From: Blastomussa wellsi
Taxonomy: Eukaryota; Cnidaria; Anthozoa; Scleractinia; Plerogyridae
Assembly (NCBI GenBank): GCA_947652115.1
Contig: OX393568.1
Span: 17,768,522 to 17,832,521 of the forward strand
Direction of reading: 5' to 3'
DNA: 64,000 nt
Positions 61,001 to 64,000 of the stretch are shown here, one piece after another. The position numbers were made by a program, and so were the translations under genes. The stretch's first letter is position 1, and each line of letters opens with the position of its first letter. The notes beneath the pieces are model-generated. The model was not told where the DNA came from and did not search any database. It worked only from the letters and a program-made list of their open reading frames with translations.

Positions 61001-62137
61001 CTTCAGAATTAGGTCTTAATCTCCTGGCTCCGCAGGTAGCAACGCTAATCGAGGCGGGCCAGGATGATCAGGGGAAAAAAGAGAAAGAAAATACACACTA
61101 AAAAAAACTCAAATACGTAATAATTAAATACGAAAACATAATAAATCTACAGAAACAGCTATGTAATTAATTGAGGTTGGCAACGTAGTAGGTAGAGATA
61201 ACGCCTGATTTCGCTAGGAAGATTGAAGAGACTCTGCGGTTGGTAGAACAGTCTGGGATTTAAAACACAAATTGTATGATGATTTTGTATCACAACTCTC
61301 TTTGCAAAACTGTCCACAATCACAACTCTCTTTGCAAAACTGTCCACAAGACTAACCCTTGTATTGAATAGGGATCTTGTGGAAATGAGAGTGATGGCAA
61401 ATTTTCAGCTCGGCAAATTTAATGTGAAAGATTAATTAATCAACATGACACGAGCGTGGGACAAAGTAAAATTCTGAGTCCCCGACAGGAATAGAACCCA
61501 TGACCTCCCGAACACCGGGCGGGCGCTCTACCCACTGAGCTACGAGAACTCCTGGAGTTCTTATGTGATCTTGTTTTCCATTGCAAGCTCATTAATTCAA
61601 TTTCTCTGTGCTCCTTCTCCAGGTTACGCGATCAAAAGTTTTAATAGTATTTGTTACCCACCCACTTTGCCTGTGGCAGGGTGTACCTGTTTTGCACTGC
61701 TGCCTAGCCTAAATCTTACTACCCATATCGTAACAGAAGATGTCCTGTCTCTTCCCTATCCCCGCACTTAAGATTTAACTTTCATTGCAGATTATTGGGA
61801 AGCAACTGGCGTAAGGCTCGGGGGTGCGAGCCTCCAATTCATTGTGGGATGCTGCATTTCCTACGAAAAACGGACTCTAAAATGTAGATTGTTTTTCTGT
61901 CTAAAATCGTTTTATTTTCTAGCTTAGCATAATTCAATTTATTATTGTGTTTTGCAGACTCCCAAGCAAGGGGCAGACAACAGCATTTTTGTTTCGTTTT
62001 CTCCTGAGTTGGAAGGAATTGGAGGTAGATACTTTGTTAACTGTCAATCAACACAATCATCAGATGAATCGTACAGAGAGGATGTTCAAAAAAGACTCTG
62101 GAAAGTCAGTTGTGAACTCACTGGCATTCCTGAGTAA
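55029..62137 (+). CDS. DHRSX: DHRSX-type short-chain dehydrogenase/reductase, complete 319 aa
   Basis: Seven exons (55029-55113, 56207-56314, 58326-58394, 58877-59093, 59497-59589, 60646-60853, 61958-62137) join in phase into 960 nt with an ATG start and TAA stop; human DHRSX is 330 aa. A short hydrophobic N-terminus precedes the Rossmann dinucleotide site TGGNKGIG (residues 41-48). NNAG follows at about 120-123, Asn143 in VNHLGHF, Ser174/Ser175 in VTLSS, and the catalytic Tyr200-x-x-x-Lys204 (YAQSK). Typical late SDR blocks are HPGVVNTD and [10 protein letters not shown]. Exons 4, 6 and 7 match animal DHRSX closely. Vertebrate DHRSX acts in dolichol synthesis as a polyprenol/dolichal oxidoreductase; I infer the same role here. 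All introns hold repeats. Confidence 0.95.
55406..55720. mobile_element. About 315-bp inverted-repeat MITE in DHRSX intron 1
   Basis: AGCTGGGCCTGTGCACGAGG, AGTGGCTCTGGGGACA and GTCCAGTCACAT occur in one arm and in reverse complement in the other (arms about 95-110 bp). A single-arm copy lies at 58690-58830. Confidence 0.85.
56918..57150 (+). mobile_element. tRNA-derived SINE in DHRSX intron 2
   Basis: The head has TTTCGAGCCC (B-box-like), then GACATTGTGTTGTGTTCTTG, CTCCACCCAGGTGTATAAAT, CAGCATCCCATCCAGG and ATACTCCTAGTCGCTTCATG. Box A is degraded. Confidence 0.7.
57598..57665 (+). repeat. LINE-like tail with (CATTAT)n
   Basis: TTTGTGTAATATAAGTAAAG leads into irregular CATTAT/CATAAT units. 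Confidence 0.5.
57801..57907 (-). repeat. tRNA-like element with conserved 3' tail, copy 1
   Basis: On the minus strand, 57907-57836 folds as a tRNA: acceptor GGCTTCA...TGAAGCC, D arm GCTCAGTTGGTAGAGC, T arm GGGTTGGAATCCC. The anticodon stem does not pair well, so it is not a sound tRNA gene. A tail with CCTGATTTTTTCAGG and CCAATTGCTTA follows and is shared with copy 2. Confidence 0.7.
58050..58157 (-). repeat. tRNA-like element with conserved 3' tail, copy 2
   Basis: Same head and tail as 57801-57907, about 250 bp apart. The anticodon region is 3 bases longer and differs (CACCGTTCATATTGTGG). Retains intact A and B boxes. Confidence 0.7.
58690..58830 (+). repeat. Single arm of the 55406-55720 MITE family
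   Basis: Shares CATTCTCGTCCCCAGAGCTG, GCTGGGCCTGTGCACGAGG, AGTGGCTCTGGGGACA and AAGGGAGTCCA with that element. Lies just before DHRSX exon 4. Confidence 0.75.
60446..60547 (+). repeat. Pentanucleotide satellite (TGCAT/TGTAT)n
   Basis: About twenty TTGCA or TTGTA units in DHRSX intron 5. Open frames through it are artefacts. Confidence 0.85.
61477..61550 (-). repeat. tRNA-like sequence, 74 nt
   Basis: On the minus strand: acceptor AGTTCTC/GGGGACT with G-T pairs, D arm GCTCAGTGGGTAGAGC, anticodon arm CCCG-CGGG with loop reading GGT, T arm GGGTTCTATTCC. Base 33 would be C rather than T, and the T stem is weak, so a tRNA-derived repeat is more likely than a working tRNA-Thr. Confidence 0.55.
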
Positions 62138-64000
62138 TTTCTAGTTAACTGGGAGTGTTTATATTAAGGGAAAAACAGCATGATAACAGACGCAGTTTGT
62201 CAGCTACACGGCAGCCGACAAACGTACATCAACGTAGTGACGAACACTGTTTTTCAGCAATCGGTAGACATTTAAAGAACGAGCACGGCTTGAAAATAAT
62301 TTGCGACTTTACTAGCAACGTTCGGTACTCAAAAAATTTCTTTGGTTCCTTAATACGACTGAAACTCCTAGAATTTTCAAACATCGCTTTTTATCACAGT
62401 GATGATAAATCGTCAACCCAGTTTGCTTTGCGGACGTTTTTCTCGAAGTTTGTTATAGTTATGATTAATTGGTAACAGGACTTCATGTCGTCCAATTCTG
62501 TCTGTACTCCAGGCTCGATTTCCGCCTCTCTCTCAAGTCCGGTCTTCGGGGAGGAGCGCGGGCTCCGATTCCCGAACAGCGGCTAGTAATCGAGCCTATC
62601 TGTACTCATAATCGTGATTAATGAAATCGGACTCCCGCGATTTTGTTAATCACTCTGGACTCCACTCAGTCTTATTACCATTACTTACCCAAGAGCCAAA
62701 ACAGTTGACAGATAGATAAGTAGTGTTGAGCTGGGTTTGAGGTTTTCAATAACCAAACACTTAAAAATAAGTAAATGGATAAATAAATAAAAAAAAGTAA
62801 GTAAGAAAGTAAACAAAAAACAAACAAATATATTAAATATAAATGAATAGCTAATTGTATGCATGCATGCATGCATGAACGAGCGAAACGGGGTTGTCAA
62901 TTCTTTCAGGCCTGTTTCAAGAAAAAAAATTCTTCCGGGAATCTGAAGATTTTGCCGGGAGTTGGGAGACTCGGGTCATTTTTGGGAGATATGAAGTAAT
63001 TAATGTCGTTAAAATTTCTGGAAGTTTGCGATTTTTCGACACACTCCAAAAAATTTGGGGCGATATTCCAGGATAGGGATTTCACAAGTTGCATTATGCA
63101 ATATTAGGCAATATCGCGCTATTATAGTGTCACTTAAAAATAGCTAAAAACTATCTCTTAATCAATGGAAACCCAACAATAATGGCCGATGGTTAAAACT
63201 GTGTAGCGCCTATGCAAAGATTCTGTTAAAATAAATTCGTTTTTAGCGCTTAATGTTTCACTGTTTTCAGGCGTTTCGGAACTGCTGTCCCGTCATCAGT
63301 GGAAATAGCCACTATTTATCCTGAAACGTCTGGAAACAGTGACTGAAACATTAAGCGACAAACAACGAAAAAAAGTTTTCAGGCGAATCTCTAATAATGG
63401 TGTAGTTTTGTTGTGAAAGACTATAGTACAACTGATGTACATTGAAACTATGAAGCATGCTGTTACGATATGGCCAAAACTATTTTATGGTTTGCTTTCC
63501 CTGCTAGAATTTCTTTCGAATATTTTTTTTTTTGCTTGATGAGAATGCAGGAGCATTTTATGCGCGGCAACAGGCATACGACAATGATTTTGGCAGAATT
63601 GACCCAAATACAGCAAACTCCCCATGATAGTGCCCTTCTAAAATCAATGATGTCTCGAACAGAGTGACTGTCCCACAGTCAGTGGTTTGTCAAGTGATAA
63701 ATTAGGACAAATGTAGCAGCCCTTCTCTAGGTATATAAAAGGGGTGCCATTTATTGTCTTGTGGCTGACCGACTGACTGACTTTATACACGTGTGCAGTG
63801 GAGCGGAACGCAACTAGACTCCGGGTCAACTCCGGGAGAATAGTCTTACAGGTAGACTGGGTGCTAGTTATTTCGAGTGCAAGTGTTTGCATCAGCGGCC
63901 ATTGCTAAATTCCCGAGGCGTTTTTTTTGCCGTTGTCAGACCTGCCAAGTCCTGACAAAGGAAAATCTGGAGACCCATGAAAAAAATCGGGAGATTGTAC
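62138..64000. other. Region downstream of DHRSX to window end
   Basis: DHRSX 3' UTR and intergenic sequence. Holds AT-rich simple repeats (62765-62870, including ATGC repeats at 62861-62875), a small inverted repeat (62515-62600, GGCTCGATT/AATCGAGCC) and the element at 63247-63357. No clear AATAAA close to the stop. No further gene recognised. Confidence 0.6.
63247..63357. mobile_element. 111-bp inverted-repeat MITE
   Basis: CGCTTAATGTTTCA...CAGGCGTTTC pairs with GAAACGTCTGG...TGAAACATTAAGCG at the other end. Confidence 0.75.

Noticed and set aside
61477..61550. Functional tRNA-Thr gene (GGT)
   Set aside because: Position 33 is not T and the T stem is poorly paired, and similar tRNA-like sequences are dispersed in the window.
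63470..63892. Possible gene at the right edge on either strand
   Set aside because: Frames of 65 and 82 residues show no recognisable domain or splice pattern.

Overview
This is intron-rich animal nuclear DNA. It is AT-rich and dense in short non-autonomous transposons, foldback elements, tRNA-derived SINEs and LINE-like 3' tails. The proteins look animal, with vertebrate-like exon structure and sequence. The repeat landscape (many palindromic MITEs, a tRNA-headed SINE, CAGTGGAACCC-type termini) suggests an anthozoan cnidarian, most likely a stony coral; that placement is inference. No bacterial, viral or CRISPR features are visible.

Five protein-coding genes can be rebuilt exon by exon with consistent GT-AG junctions and phases. 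(1) 384-5860, minus: the 5' part of a membrane-anchored serine beta-lactamase-like protein (LACTBL1-like), running off the left edge. (2) 18517-24535, minus: a complete 210-residue protein with a ubiquitin-like/OST-type N-terminus and a GABPA-like Pointed (PNT/SAM) domain but no ETS DNA-binding domain. This is the most unusual gene here. (3) 26562-47157, minus: complete 24-exon SDAD1 (SDA1 homolog, 60S ribosome biogenesis), 695 residues. (4) 49258-54727, minus: complete 5-exon proton-coupled oligopeptide transporter of the SLC15A3/A4 type, 630 residues. (5) 55029-62137, plus: complete 7-exon DHRSX-type short-chain dehydrogenase, 319 residues. Genes 4 and 5 are head to head, with 301 bp between their start codons.

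The first four genes all run on the minus strand, and only DHRSX is on plus. About 12.6 kb between genes 1 and 2 (5.9-18.5 kb) holds no recognisable gene but many mobile-element relics. Introns of SDAD1, SLC15 and DHRSX carry further elements, some within tens of bases of exon borders. The genes show no shared pathway; they look like housekeeping neighbours plus one putative ETS-pathway modulator, whose upstream region carries two perfect inverted CArG (SRF) boxes each abutting a GGAA core.
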